Of a stretch of 64,000 bases of DNA, positions 55,060 through 63,747 are shown piece by piece (positions within the stretch are counted from its first letter, which is position 1; each line of letters starts with the position of its first letter). The DNA lies in assembly GCA_963699105.1 (NCBI GenBank), contig CAVOTI010000001.1, forward strand, positions 1,426,001 through 1,490,000. Direction: 5' to 3'. Source of the stretch: Bog-756 sp963699105 (lineage in GTDB: Bacteria > Actinomycetota > Acidimicrobiia > Acidimicrobiales > RAAP-2). The notes beneath the pieces are model-generated. The model did no database searches, was not told where the DNA came from, and was given only the letters and a program-made list of their open reading frames with translations. A program made the translations under genes and the position numbers.

Positions 55060-55746
55060 CTACCCGGCCCACAGGGTCGCCACCCTGCGCTCGTAGCGCG
55101 GCTCCCACACGTACCGGCACAGGACCCTTACCGGAGGCGGAGGCATCTTGAGCACGGCCGTTCGTTCGACGGAGTCGGCTCCGTCGAAGATCCAGGGGAA
55201 GAAGCTGGCTGAGCCGCGCATGCCGACTGCTTTGGCCGTCGCCTTGCCGAAGGACTCGAACTCCTCGGCGGTCAGCGCCTGATCCAAAACAGGGAAACAG
55301 CGCTGCTCCTCGTCGTCGAGATGGGATGCCAACTGGCGGCCCAGGTCATCGAGCTGGGCCGCCAGCTCGATCCCCTTCTGCTCATCCGGACTGTCGGCCA
55401 AAGAGGCAAACCCCTTGCTGATGTCCTCGCACAACGGGAGCAGCGTGATGTGCTGGGCCTCCATCTCGGCCAACACCTCGAGATCGTCGCCCTGGCCGGC
55501 CAGCTTCGGCCGGACCAGCGGCCAGAGAGAATCGTCCTCGACCTGATGGTGGTGATGGAGCTGCTGGTTGACGAATTCCCAGTGGGCGGCCAGCTGACGC
55601 GCCCGGGCCGAGTCCACCCCCGGGGCCCGCACGGCAGCGCTCAACCGTCGCAGGTCGCGGCGAAACGCTTCATGGATCAAGAAGACCACGGTGAACCGGC
55701 CACGTGGTGGCTCGGTCACTGACGAGTCCTGCTCCTTGCCGGGCAT
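55060..55746 (-). CDS. Hemerythrin HHE-domain protein
   Basis: 228 residues from ATG 55746 with AGGGAGG upstream. Di-iron ligands are apparent: VFLIHEAFRRDLRRL (His), LHHHHQVEDDSLWPLV (His/Glu), MEAQHITLLPL (His), and ASHLDDEEQRCFPVL (His/Glu). The four-helix domain ends about residue 165; the rest (WIFDGADSVERTAVLKMPPPP) is typical of actinobacterial hemerythrin-like proteins. It may sense or store oxygen, NO or iron in the cytosol. Confidence 0.88.
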   Translation of the reverse strand: MPGKEQDSSVTEPPRGRFTVVFLIHEAFRRDLRRLSAAVRAPGVDSARARQLAAHWEFVNQQLHHHHQVEDDSLWPLVRPKLAGQGDDLEVLAEMEAQHITLLPLCEDISKGFASLADSPDEQKGIELAAQLDDLGRQLASHLDDEEQRCFPVLDQALTAEEFESFGKATAKAVGMRGSASFFPWIFDGADSVERTAVLKMPPPPVRVLCRYVWEPRYERRVATLWAG

Positions 55747-55959
55747 GGGCACCTCCCTGAGGGTCGAAGAGCGTACGACGGGTCGCCCCGGACCTCCGAC
55801 CGCCTACCCCGGTGTCGGGCCGCACTCCCTTTAGCACGCCGAGCTTGCCCAGTAGGCTATCGCCGGGCCGTGACTGGCGCTTGGGTGGGCTACCACCGGG
55901 GAGCGGCCCCTCGAGCCAGCCGTGCGCCTGGGCGATTCCGGTCGACCCGAGGAGGGTTC

Positions 55960-56814
55960 ATGCCACACCGCCACCAGGCCCGCGTGATGGACGGGGCCGC
56001 GCTGGCCAAGCAGATCATGGCGGCCACCGGACGCCGGGTCGTCCCCCTCCGGACCCGGCTGGGTCGAGCCCCGTGTCTGGCCGCCGTACTGGTGGGAGAT
56101 GATCCTTCGTCGATCACCTACGTCGCCATGAAGCAGCGCCGGTGCCGAGCCGCAGGTCTCGACTCGAGGATCGTCCGATTGCCGGCACGATCGACGACAT
56201 CCGAGGTGGTCGAAGTGGTCGGTCGGCTCTCGGAGGACCCGGCGGTGGACGGAGTCCTCCTCCAGCACCCGGTTCCCGTCCAGGTCGACGAGCGGGCGGC
56301 GTTCGAGGCGATCCGACCCGAAAAGGATGTCGACGGCGTCACCATGCGTTCGTTTGCGTCGATGGCCTTCGATCTACCCGGGTTCTCGTCCTGCACCCCG
56401 GCGGGGATCATGCGCCTCCTCGATGAGTACGGCGTCGATCCTTCCGGTATGCATGCGGTCGTCCTCGGCCGCAGCCCGATTCTCGGCAAGCCGATCGGCA
56501 TGTTGCTGCTGGCCCGGGACGCCACCGTGACCTACTGCCACTCGAAGACACGCCACCTCCCCGAGGTCGTGAGGTCGGCGGACGTCGTGGTGGCCGCCGT
56601 GGGCCGGCCCAACTTCGTCCGCGGCCATTGGCTGCGACCCGGGGTCGTGGTGGTCGACGCCGGTTACACCCAGGGCAATGTGGGCGATGTCCGCTACGAC
56701 GAGGCGTTATCCGTCGCCGATCTCATCACGCCGGTGCCCGGGGGGGTCGGCCCGATGACCATCGCCATGTTGATCGAGCAGACGGTGGTGGCGGCGGAAC
56801 GATCCTTGACGTGA
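55960..56814 (+). CDS. folD: Bifunctional methylenetetrahydrofolate dehydrogenase/cyclohydrolase
   Basis: 284 residues from ATG 55960 with GAGGAGG 4 bases upstream. Conserved signatures: TYVAMKQRRC (Tyr and catalytic Lys), GVLLQHPVP, KDVDGV, CTPAGIMRLL, VVLGRSPILGKPIGMLL (NADP site), CHSKT, and TPVPGGVGPMTIAML. Interconverts 5,10-methylene-THF and 10-formyl-THF in one-carbon metabolism. The N-terminus is slightly shorter and more basic than usual. Not in an evident folate operon. Confidence 0.93.
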   Translation: MPHRHQARVMDGAALAKQIMAATGRRVVPLRTRLGRAPCLAAVLVGDDPSSITYVAMKQRRCRAAGLDSRIVRLPARSTTSEVVEVVGRLSEDPAVDGVLLQHPVPVQVDERAAFEAIRPEKDVDGVTMRSFASMAFDLPGFSSCTPAGIMRLLDEYGVDPSGMHAVVLGRSPILGKPIGMLLLARDATVTYCHSKTRHLPEVVRSADVVVAAVGRPNFVRGHWLRPGVVVVDAGYTQGNVGDVRYDEALSVADLITPVPGGVGPMTIAMLIEQTVVAAERSLT

Positions 56815-56840
56815 CCGTCCGGCTGCAGCGGTGGGGACGG

Positions 56841-57254
56841 TCAGCCCTTGACGAACCGGAGGCGGTGGTCTTGCTCCTCCCACCCGCTGGACCGCCAGAA
56901 TCCCGTCGCCTTCGGTGCAGTGTCCACCACGATGGCCTGCAGTCGCACGGCACCGGCCTCGAACAACCGGGTCTCGGCCGCCTGAAGCAGCCGGCCCCCC
57001 AGGCCGAGCCGTCGATGGGACGGAGCCACCACCAGCCGGTAGACGGATCCCCTCCAGCCGTCCCAGGCGGCGATCACCGACCCGACCATCGAACCATCGT
57101 CGACGGCCACGATGAGCGCGGCGGGATCGCTGTCCATGAGCAGGCGGAGGCTTTGGGTGTCGTCCGTGTGGGTGACCTCGGCTTCGGCTTCGGCCCACAG
57201 CCGGAGGACGGATCCGACGTCACCGAGTCGGCCCGGGCGGATGGTCCATGCCAT
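56841..57254 (-). CDS. GNAT-family N-acetyltransferase
   Basis: 138 residues from ATG 57254 (an in-frame Met at 57260 is possible). IRPGRLGDVGSVLRLWAEAE, then VYRLVVAPSHRRLGLGGRLLQAAE with the acetyl-CoA loop (R/Q-x-x-G-x-G: RRLGLG), and FWRSSGWEEQDHRLRFVKG at the end. Acetylates an amine on a small molecule or protein; target unknown. It lies between folD and pyrF on the opposite strand, its start 61 bp from pyrF. Confidence 0.87.
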   Translation of the reverse strand: MAWTIRPGRLGDVGSVLRLWAEAEAEVTHTDDTQSLRLLMDSDPAALIVAVDDGSMVGSVIAAWDGWRGSVYRLVVAPSHRRLGLGGRLLQAAETRLFEAGAVRLQAIVVDTAPKATGFWRSSGWEEQDHRLRFVKG

Positions 57255-57314
57255 GGCCACAGGATACGGGCCGGGATCTCGTCACCCGGGTCCTGCGTCG
57301 GCCAGAATGTGGCC

Positions 57315-58160
57315 ATGGCCGACACCTTCGCCGCCCGGTTCGCCGCCGTGCGGTCCCGGTTCGGGCCCCTGGTCTGGGGCATCGACCCGTCCGGGTCGCT
57401 TCTCGACGGGTGGAACCTGGGTGACACCCCTGACGGTCTCGACCGGTTCGTCGACATCGTCCTCGAAGCCGCCATCGGGACGGTGGGGCTGGTCAAGCCG
57501 CAAGCCGCCTTCTACGAACGGCACGGCTGGCGAGGATTCCGCACGCTCCACCGCCTGATCGACGATGCCCGGAGCGCCGGCCTGCTGGTCATCGTGGACG
57601 CCAAGCGAGGTGACGTCGGTTCCACCAATGATGCCTATGCCGAGGCCTATCTCGGGACCGACGCCCCGCTGGGCGCCGACGGTCTCACCGTCCACCCCTA
57701 CCTGGGCCTCGGGGCGATGGATGCCTTCGTCGGGCGCGCCCACCAGGCGGGGAGCTGCCTGCTGGTGGTCACCCGCTCGTCCAACCCCGAGGGGCGCAGT
57801 GTCCAGTCCGCCGCCTCGGTGGACGGGCCCACCGTCGAAGAGGGGCTGTTGACGGCCATCGGGGCTCTCAACGCCCGATTGTCGCCCGGCGAGATCGGTC
57901 CGATCGGAGCGGTGATCGGCCCCACCCACATCGAACCGGACCTCGACCTGGCGCCCGCGCACGGACTCTTTCTAGCTCCGGGGGTCGGCGCCCAGGGAGC
58001 CACTCCACAGGACGTCGCCCAAGTCTTCGCGGCCTGTCCCGATCGGGTCATGCCCAGCGCCTCCCGGTCGCTCCTGGCCGACGGCCCGGACGTCGCTCGG
58101 CTGCGGGACACCGCCGAAAGACTGGCCAACCAGTTCCGAGAGGTCCTCCCGGCGCCCTGA
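57315..58160 (+). CDS. pyrF: Orotidine 5'-phosphate decarboxylase (type 2)
   Basis: 281 residues from ATG 57315. GIDPSGSLLDGW, VGLVKPQAAFYERHGWRG and the catalytic DAKRGDVGSTNDAYAEAYLG (Asp-Lys-Asp network) mark the type 2 enzyme typical of actinobacteria and myxobacteria. FLAPGVGAQGATPQDV and PSASRSLL complete the phosphate site. Converts OMP to UMP, the last step of de novo pyrimidine synthesis. It is separated from other pyr genes here, as far as the window shows. Confidence 0.95.
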   Translation: MADTFAARFAAVRSRFGPLVWGIDPSGSLLDGWNLGDTPDGLDRFVDIVLEAAIGTVGLVKPQAAFYERHGWRGFRTLHRLIDDARSAGLLVIVDAKRGDVGSTNDAYAEAYLGTDAPLGADGLTVHPYLGLGAMDAFVGRAHQAGSCLLVVTRSSNPEGRSVQSAASVDGPTVEEGLLTAIGALNARLSPGEIGPIGAVIGPTHIEPDLDLAPAHGLFLAPGVGAQGATPQDVAQVFAACPDRVMPSASRSLLADGPDVARLRDTAERLANQFREVLPAP

Positions 58161-58245
58161 GTGGTGGATGGTGACCTGATCGTGGAGGCCGACCAGGAGC
58201 TGGCACCCTCACCACACCGGTCGCTCACAAGGGAGGAGGTAGGCA

Positions 58246-59055
58246 GTGGACGGGATCCGGCACGTGGTGCCCGGGGCTGACGGTGTCGACATCGGGCTGC
58301 TGTCCGCCGGCTCGGGCCCTCCCCTCCTCCTCGTGCACGGCGGGGCAGGACAGATCGAGCGTTGGCAACCGATGTGGGACCACCTGTCCCGGCGGTGGCG
58401 AGTGACGGCCATGGATCGTCGGGGGCGCGGGTCGAGCGGAGACGGCCGGGACTACTCGATCGAAGCCGAGTACGGGGATGTGGCCGCCGTGGCCGGTGCT
58501 CTCGGCCAGGAGGCGGGTGGACCCATCGACGTGTTCGGTCACAGCTACGGGGCCACCTGCGTCCTGGGGGCCGCCGGCTGCTCTGCCCCGTTTCGTCGTG
58601 TCGCCCTCTACGAGCCCCCCGGATGCCGGACGGTCTCGCCCGAGTTCGTGAACCGGCTCACGTCGCTGATGGCGGCGGGCAAGGTCGGACAAGCCATGGT
58701 CGGCTTCCTGACCGAGATCATCGGGCTCACCCACGAGGAGGTGGAAGAGCTCAGGAATGCGCCCCAGGCCTATGACATCTTGTCCGTGGCGTCGGCCACC
58801 CTGCCCCGGGAAGGTCGCGCCCTGCTGCATGTCGATCTGTCGACGTCGGGGGTCGGGGTCACCTGTCCGGCCCTCCTCCTCCTGGGCGAGCGGAGCCCCG
58901 ACTGGGCCCAGATGAACACCGGGGAGACGGCCGGGGCCATTCCCGATTCGCGTATCGTGAACCTTCCCGGACAGGGTCACGAAGCCGTCGACCAGGCACC
59001 GGATCTCGTCGTCGACCAGCTGGCCCACTTCTTCAGCGGCTCAGCCCGGCACTAG
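58246..59055 (+). CDS. Alpha/beta-hydrolase
   Basis: 269 residues from GTG 58246, preceded by GGGAGGAGGTAGG. Oxyanion region LLLVHGGAGQIERW, nucleophile elbow VFGHSYGATCVLG (Ser), acidic side near LLLLGERSPDW, and catalytic His in LPGQGHEAVDQAP. Esterase, lactonase or C-C hydrolase activity is possible. It overlaps at its 3' end with the convergent MarR gene by 23 bases. Intact triad, unlike the hydrolase at 47508. Confidence 0.85.
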   Translation: MDGIRHVVPGADGVDIGLLSAGSGPPLLLVHGGAGQIERWQPMWDHLSRRWRVTAMDRRGRGSSGDGRDYSIEAEYGDVAAVAGALGQEAGGPIDVFGHSYGATCVLGAAGCSAPFRRVALYEPPGCRTVSPEFVNRLTSLMAAGKVGQAMVGFLTEIIGLTHEEVEELRNAPQAYDILSVASATLPREGRALLHVDLSTSGVGVTCPALLLLGERSPDWAQMNTGETAGAIPDSRIVNLPGQGHEAVDQAPDLVVDQLAHFFSGSARH

Positions 59056-59632
59056 CGTCGGCCACGACCCCGGGCGGCGACCTGGTTGGCCGACCCAACG
59101 TCGAACGGCCCTTCGCCGCCGGCCTTTCGTCGGCCGGGACGGGCTCCACGTCGAGGATGTCGACCCCACGCCGCCGGGCGTCGGCGACGACGATGAGGCT
59201 GGCGGTGGCGGACAGCCGGGCTCGCTGGGAGGGACTCAGGTCGGCCACCAGGACGTCGATCTCATCTTCGAAGGCCGATGTGGCCCGGTCGACGAGCTCC
59301 CGGCCGGCTTCGGTGATCGTCACCTGCACGCTGCGACCGTCGAGCGGGGAAGGGGTCCGGGCCACCAGCCCGCGCTCCTCGGCCCGGTCGACCAAGCCGG
59401 TCACACTGGACTTGTCCAACTGCAGGAACCCGGCCAACTCCTTGATGGTCGGGGACCGGTCCCGAAGGATGCCGAGCAACCGGGCCTGGACGACCGAGGC
59501 GTCGTACCCGGCGGCGATACGGCCGAGTGCCCCTTGCACGGCGAAGGTCAGCTGGGCCAGTGCGTCGACCAGACCCAGATCCCCCGAGCCGGGTAGCGGG
59601 GTGAGAACGGGATGGCGGTCGGTCGGGGGCAC
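59033..59632 (-). CDS. MarR-family regulator
   Basis: 199 residues. LLGILRDRSPTIKELAGFLQLDKSSVTGLVDRAEERGLVARTPSPLDGRSVQVTITEAG is a standard MarR winged helix with the wing DGRSV. N- and C-terminal helices supply dimerisation. The C-terminal 35 residues are extra and basic/proline-rich. It diverges from an oxidoreductase gene, with two palindromic sites between, so it should repress both until a ligand binds. Confidence 0.9.
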   Translation of the reverse strand: MPPTDRHPVLTPLPGSGDLGLVDALAQLTFAVQGALGRIAAGYDASVVQARLLGILRDRSPTIKELAGFLQLDKSSVTGLVDRAEERGLVARTPSPLDGRSVQVTITEAGRELVDRATSAFEDEIDVLVADLSPSQRARLSATASLIVVADARRRGVDILDVEPVPADERPAAKGRSTLGRPTRSPPGVVADASAGLSR

Positions 59633-59652
59633 GCCACCAGTGTACGCCGAAT

Positions 59653-59695
59653 ATAGATGGTGTCACCAACTATAGTAGGTGGTGTAGCCAACTAC
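59653..59695. promoter_or_regulatory. Two MarR-type operator palindromes
   Basis: Site 1 (59653-59673) reads ATAG-n-TGGTG-n-CACCA-n-CTAT, symmetric except at three central-type positions. Site 2 (59675-59695) reads GTAG-n-TGG-n5-CCA-n-CTAC. Centres are 22 bp apart, so they are on the same DNA face. They lie between the divergent marR (start 59632) and the oxidoreductase (start 59743). Binding by the adjacent MarR protein is inferred. Confidence 0.7.
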
Positions 59696-59742
59696 TCTGG
59701 CACCGTTCCCCCGGTGTGGGAGTCGGACAGGAGACCAACCGA

Positions 59743-60708
59743 ATGAGCATGCACGCCGCCGTCGTCCGATCTTTCGACCACCCTCCCCGGTATGAGACCT
59801 ACGACACCCCTGAACCCACCGCCGACAACGAGCTCCTGGTCGATGTGCTGGCCGTCGGGCTCCACCCCCGGGTCCGTACCGGTGCGTCGGGCCGCCACTA
59901 CACCAGCACCGGAACCCTGCCCATGATCCCCGGCATCGACGGCGTGGGCCGGCTGCCGGACGGGCAGCGGATCTACTTCGTCGCCCCCGACGACACCTGG
60001 GGCTCCATGGCCGACCGGGCTGTCGTCGACCGGCGTCGGATGGTGGCACTGCCCGAGAACGTCGATGCCGCCAAAGTGGCGGCGGCCATGAACCCGGCCA
60101 TGTCGGCGTGGGTGGCCCTGCGCCGCCGGGTTCCCCTCCAGCCCGGTCAGTCGGTCCTGGTCCTCGGGGCCACCGGCAACGCCGGGGGGATGGCCGTGCA
60201 GGTGGCCAAGCGGTTGGGCGCCGGCCGGGTGGTGGGGGCCGGACGCGACCCCGAGCGGCTCGCCGGGCTGCCCGCTCTCGGGGCCGACCAAGTGGTCGCC
60301 CTGGCCGCCGATGCCGAGGTCACAGCCGAACGCCTGGCCGAGGCCGCCGCCGAGGCCGACATCGTGATCGACTACCTGTGGGGCCAGCCGGCAACCACCG
60401 CCATGATGGCCCTGCTCGAGGCCCGAGCCGACCGCAGCCGAGCCCTGGACTGGATCCAGATCGGAGCCATGGCCGGCCCCACCATCGAGCTGCCGTCGGT
60501 GGCGCTCCGGTCGGCCAACCTCCGCCTCCAGGGCAACGGGCAGGGGGCGGTGTCGCCCCAGGGGTACCTGGCCGAGCTTCCGTCCCTGATCGAGGAGATC
60601 GATGCCGGAACCATCGACATCGAGGTCCGACCGGTCGAGCTGGCCGATGTCGAGTCCGCCTGGACGGCACCTGAGGTCCCCGGCCTACGCACCGTCCTCA
60701 TCCCCTGA
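59743..60708 (+). CDS. MDR-superfamily NAD(P)-dependent quinone oxidoreductase/alcohol dehydrogenase
   Basis: 321 residues from ATG 59743, with ACAGGAGA about 8 bases upstream. N-terminal GroES-like domain (LLVDVLAVGLHPRVRTGASG, PGIDGVGRL) lacks the Cys/His ligands for catalytic zinc, so it is of the quinone-reductase type. VLVLGATGNAGGMAVQVAKRLGA is the NADP site. It may reduce quinones or reactive enones. Divergent MarR regulator with paired operators suggests induction by such compounds. Confidence 0.87.
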   Translation: MSMHAAVVRSFDHPPRYETYDTPEPTADNELLVDVLAVGLHPRVRTGASGRHYTSTGTLPMIPGIDGVGRLPDGQRIYFVAPDDTWGSMADRAVVDRRRMVALPENVDAAKVAAAMNPAMSAWVALRRRVPLQPGQSVLVLGATGNAGGMAVQVAKRLGAGRVVGAGRDPERLAGLPALGADQVVALAADAEVTAERLAEAAAEADIVIDYLWGQPATTAMMALLEARADRSRALDWIQIGAMAGPTIELPSVALRSANLRLQGNGQGAVSPQGYLAELPSLIEEIDAGTIDIEVRPVELADVESAWTAPEVPGLRTVLIP

Positions 60709-61239
60709 GGACCAGAGGGCGCGTCCGCCGCACCGAGCGGCCGCGGGACGAGCCTCGGCCACGGAGCCCGTGCCGATGGCCCACCTGGTGGAGAACCTCG
60801 GCGCCGCCGACCTCGACCTCGACGTCGAGGCCCTGCGGGTCCTTCCCCGACATCCCATATCGACCGACGCGATGAGGGACTTCGCCGGCCGGACCTCGCC
60901 GGCCGGACCTCGTAGTCAGCTGACCTCACAGGCCGGGGCATCGCAAGCGGCTCGAAGGAAGAAGCGGGCCGGGCCGGCCGGCGTTCTCGGCTGCGGCATC
61001 CGATGACACTCGGCGATGATTGCCGGACCGAACCCGCCCACGTCGACGCTCGGAAGCGGGGCGATGGTTCAAGCGCCTCGGTTGGGGGCATAGAGCTTGG
61101 CCATGGATCCCTCGGGCCAACTGTCGGTGGTGGTGGCCGCCCCCGGAACCGCGGCCACGACGGGCCGAACTGAATCTCGTTCTTCTGCCGGAGGACCACC
61201 TGAGCGGTACCGGACTACGAGTGAACCCATGGGCTCACC
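60709..61239. other. 531-bp stretch without a supported gene
   Basis: A segment around 60775-60885 can be read as VPMAHLVENLGAADLDLDVEALRVLP, which looks protein-like, but the frame lacks a good start and soon becomes compositional. A short direct repeat, GCCGGCCGGACCTC, occurs at about 60886 and 60901. The rest shows no gene, RNA or palindrome that I can support; it may hold a decayed gene. Confidence 0.35.
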
Positions 61240-61437
61240 ATGAACAGGGTCTACGAAGTCGTGGTCAGGGGTTCGCTGAGCAGCGACGTGACGGCATTGA
61301 TCGGATTCGACTTCGCTCGGTTCTTCGATGGGAAGACCTTCCTGGTGGGTCACAATGTCAATCAGGCCCGGCTGCACGGGGTGTTCAAGGTCTTGCAGGA
61401 TCTGAACATCGAGCTGGTTTCGGTCAACGAGCTGTGA
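61240..61437 (+). CDS. Small conserved-looking hypothetical protein
   Basis: 65 residues from ATG 61240. Begins RVYEVVVRGSLSSDVTALIG, with a central basic/aromatic region and ends LHGVFKVLQDLNIELVSVNEL, an alternation of strand and helix that suggests a small ferredoxin-like alpha/beta fold. The terminal motif 'QARLHGV...LQDLxIELVSV' looks conserved-protein-like. No clear Shine-Dalgarno. Function unknown; flanked by gene-poor DNA on both sides. Confidence 0.5.
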   Translation: MNRVYEVVVRGSLSSDVTALIGFDFARFFDGKTFLVGHNVNQARLHGVFKVLQDLNIELVSVNEL

Positions 61438-61701
61438 GAGGGACGATGCGCCCGCCTGCCGGGAGGGCGGATCCAAACGGTCGGTTCCTGCCCGGCACTC
61501 GGAACAGCTGAGCCAACCGGCGCGGCCGAATGGAGGTTTGATCGGGGCGATTGGCTGGCACGACACCCGCGCCCGGCAACCAAGCTCCCGAGGGCCGGCC
61601 CGATCGTACCGGCCGGCGTCCGTCAGCGGACGGGCGCATGGCTCCCGTCGCAGGCTTGGCCGGTGGGCCCAACCCCCCGGTCCGACGTCGGGCCACCGGT
61701 G

Positions 61702-62295
61702 CTACTGGTGGGTGGCCGCAACCTGCCAGGCCTGGGCTCCAGCGGGGTCCCAGGTGAGGTCGATGACGGCGGGCTCGATGGATTCGATCTCCCATCCGGG
61801 CGAGAAGGCGACACGGATCTCGTCTTGCGTCACCCGACGTGGCCCCCAGTCACCCGGCTGGCGGTCGCTGAAGCAGAGGATGTGGCAACGACCGCCCGGG
61901 GGGATCACTTCGGCCAGGCTGTCGACGTAGGGCTGGCGCTCGTCGTCATCGAGAACGTGGAAGAGCCCGCAGTCGAGCACGGTGTCGAACTGCTGGCCCA
62001 GACCGACCAGGTGGAGGGCATCGGCAACCACGAAGCGTGCCTCCACGCCCCGTTCGGTTGCCTTGGTCCGGGCCAAATCGATGGCTCGCTCCGACAGATC
62101 TACCCCCACCGCCTGGTGGCCGAGCGAGGCGGCCATGAGGGCGTGCTCGCCGGTGCCGCAGCCCACGTCGAGCACCCGGCCGACCAGCATTCCGGCCGTG
62201 GCCAGGTGCTCGAATGCCGGCTGAGGTCGCCCGATGTCCCACGGAGGGGTGCCCTCCGCATAGATGGCTTCGAAATCGTGAGTGGGGCGCGGCAT
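61702..62295 (-). CDS. Class I SAM-dependent methyltransferase (thiopurine-type-like)
   Basis: 197 residues from ATG 62295. FEAIYAEGTPPWDIGRPQPAFEHL is the N-terminal signature shared with thiol/tellurite-type methyltransferases ('PPWDIGRPQ'), then VLDVGCGTGEHALMAASLG (SAM loop), AVGVDLSERAIDLA, DTVLDCGLFHVLDDDERQPY and PPGGRCHILCFSD. Members methylate small thiols, halides or other nucleophiles. Intact, single-gene unit. Confidence 0.88.
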   Translation of the reverse strand: MPRPTHDFEAIYAEGTPPWDIGRPQPAFEHLATAGMLVGRVLDVGCGTGEHALMAASLGHQAVGVDLSERAIDLARTKATERGVEARFVVADALHLVGLGQQFDTVLDCGLFHVLDDDERQPYVDSLAEVIPPGGRCHILCFSDRQPGDWGPRRVTQDEIRVAFSPGWEIESIEPAVIDLTWDPAGAQAWQVAATHQ

Positions 62296-62392
62296 TGAGC
62301 CATGTTGCCAGGAATCACCCCGGGGGCGCCCATGACCGCCGGGGACAGTGCTCGGCATGTCCTGTTCCGTCCTCGGCTCAAATCATCCGGAA

Positions 62393-62431
62393 GCAATACG
62401 CCGACACCAACCAGAATGCCTCGGCGTAGTG
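62393..62431. repeat. Hairpin-forming repeat, copy 1
   Basis: TACGCCGA (62397-62404) pairs with TCGGCGTA (62423-62430) around an 18-base loop. The sequence CCGACACCAACCAGAATGCC within it recurs at 62896 with one difference. Read on the minus strand it encodes HYAEAFWLVSA, so it may derive from a gene end. Confidence 0.5.
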
Positions 62432-62537
62432 CTGCATGGGACAAGATTGGGCGTGGCTCGCAAAATGAGACGGAATCGAAACACAGATCACAGGCAGGTC
62501 TTAGAGGGGTCTTAGAATAGAGGAATAGCCTGGGTAT

Positions 62538-62816
62538 ATGGCTGAGCTCGAGATCTGGCGTCGCAAATCCGAACCGGACAGGTGGCATGTCCGCGGAGAC
62601 GTGGACGGGGAGACCCTGTGCGGCGACACTACGAGCGACATGGAGGCGGGTGACACAGACTGGGAGGATGTGATCCTGCTCCTCCGTTGCGGGAAGTGTG
62701 TCACTAGGGACGAGCAAAGCCGCACGGCATTCGGTGAAGTCTATGAAACGTGTCCAGACCAGCCCGATGTCCTTCACGGGTCCTCAACGGTGGACCACTT
62801 TCCGGCAGCGTCTTGA
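62538..62816 (+). CDS. Small putative zinc-ribbon protein
   Basis: 92 residues from ATG 62538. WRRKSEPDRWHVRGDVDGETLCGD followed by VILLLRCGKCVTRD gives a His, a Cys in TLCG, and a CxxC pair, the pattern of short actinobacterial and phage zinc-binding proteins. Lower GC content and codon use than its neighbours, and two copies of a hairpin repeat flank it at 62393 and 62888, which hints at acquisition. Function unknown. Confidence 0.6.
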   Translation: MAELEIWRRKSEPDRWHVRGDVDGETLCGDTTSDMEAGDTDWEDVILLLRCGKCVTRDEQSRTAFGEVYETCPDQPDVLHGSSTVDHFPAAS

Positions 62817-63303
62817 AACCGTCTCCGCCACTGAGTAGTTGCGGTCAGTGCTGGTGTGCCCGATTCCGTTGTCGGCCCGGATCATCCTGAAGCCGCCGAC
62901 ACCAACCAGAACGCCTCGGCGTAGTGGTCCCTGACCGCCCAGCCCGACATCGGAGGGGGTCGGGCGCTGATAACTCCCACTTGGCGGATAATGCCCCCGT
63001 TCCGGTGTCATACGGGCAATCCGTGTCAAGTCGGAGCCTCGAGGACCTTGGCGACGAGGCCGTCGAACAGGCGGGCCCGGTCATCTTGACCGTTCCTGCG
63101 GGCATGGCCAGGCTGGCGGAGCAGGACTGGCACGAACTCGGCCCCGGCGCGGCATTGCCACTCACGGCCACACGGCCTGGATACACGACATGACCGGGAT
63201 CTCTTGACATCTACAGGTTCTGCCCGCAATTGAGTGCGGACAGAGGACAGTACCCTCGTAAGCCTGTACCGTGCCATCAAGCGAGAGTAAGGATGACATA
63301 CCA
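62817..63303. other. Gene-poor stretch with possible gene remnants
   Basis: Apart from hairpin copy 2, the minus strand near 63060 reads DDRARLFDGLVAKVLEAPT followed by a stop, which looks like a genuine C-terminus, but no matching upstream gene with a start is intact. I regard this as probable remnants of decayed genes. No RNA gene or terminator was recognised. Confidence 0.35.
62888..62926. repeat. Hairpin-forming repeat, copy 2
   Basis: Direct repeat of the element at 62393, about 495 bp away. CGCCGA and TCGGCG (6-bp stem) enclose the same loop with one substitution, and ATCATCC-GAAGC precedes both copies. On the minus strand it reads DHYAEAFWLVSAASG then a stop, resembling a protein C-terminus. 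The two copies bracket the zinc-ribbon gene. Confidence 0.5.
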
Positions 63304-63720
63304 ATGGGACCAGTGGAATACATCGTCGTCAGCTTCCCGGGAAACCAATTCAATGGCCGGATCGCCCCCGAGCTCGTGGCCCTCGTCGAGTCCGGCACGG
63401 TGCGGATCCTCGACTTGATCTTCATCGGCAAGGATGCGGAGGGAGAGGTACTCGCATTCGAGATCGATGAACTGGCCGACGTGCTGGGATTCAACAAGCT
63501 GCCCGGTGAGGTCGGCGGCCTGATCGGCCCCGAAGACATCGAATTCATTGGTTCGCAGTTGGAGCCCAACTCGTCAGCAGCCTTGCTCATCTGGGAGGAT
63601 GTCTGGGCGGCTCCGTTCGCCTCAGCAGTTCTCGAGTCCGGCGGCATCCTGCTGCAAGGCGCTCGCATCCCCCGTGACGTAATCGAATCTGCACTCGACG
63701 CACTGCCGCCGGCAGTCTGA
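63304..63720 (+). CDS. DUF6325-like protein
   Basis: 138 residues from ATG 63304. GPVEYIVVSFPGNQFNGRIAPELVALVESGTVRILDLIFIGKDAEGEV and the second half IWEDVWAAPFASAVLESGGILL match the DUF1269/DUF6325-type proteins: acidic, with a ferredoxin-like alpha/beta N-terminal half and a C-terminal helical hairpin. In actinobacteria these are typically followed by a SHOCT-domain gene, as here 27 bp downstream. Possibly a membrane-stress or envelope-associated protein; function unproven. Confidence 0.75.
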   Translation: MGPVEYIVVSFPGNQFNGRIAPELVALVESGTVRILDLIFIGKDAEGEVLAFEIDELADVLGFNKLPGEVGGLIGPEDIEFIGSQLEPNSSAALLIWEDVWAAPFASAVLESGGILLQGARIPRDVIESALDALPPAV

Positions 63721-63747
63721 GCAATCCAGAACCAGGAGGCGCACATC

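Noticed and set aside
63026..63304. A 92-codon minus-strand frame ending in LFDGLVAKVLEAPT.
   Set aside because: The C-terminus looks real but the N-terminal two thirds do not, and there is no ribosome-binding site. I list the stretch only as possible remnants.
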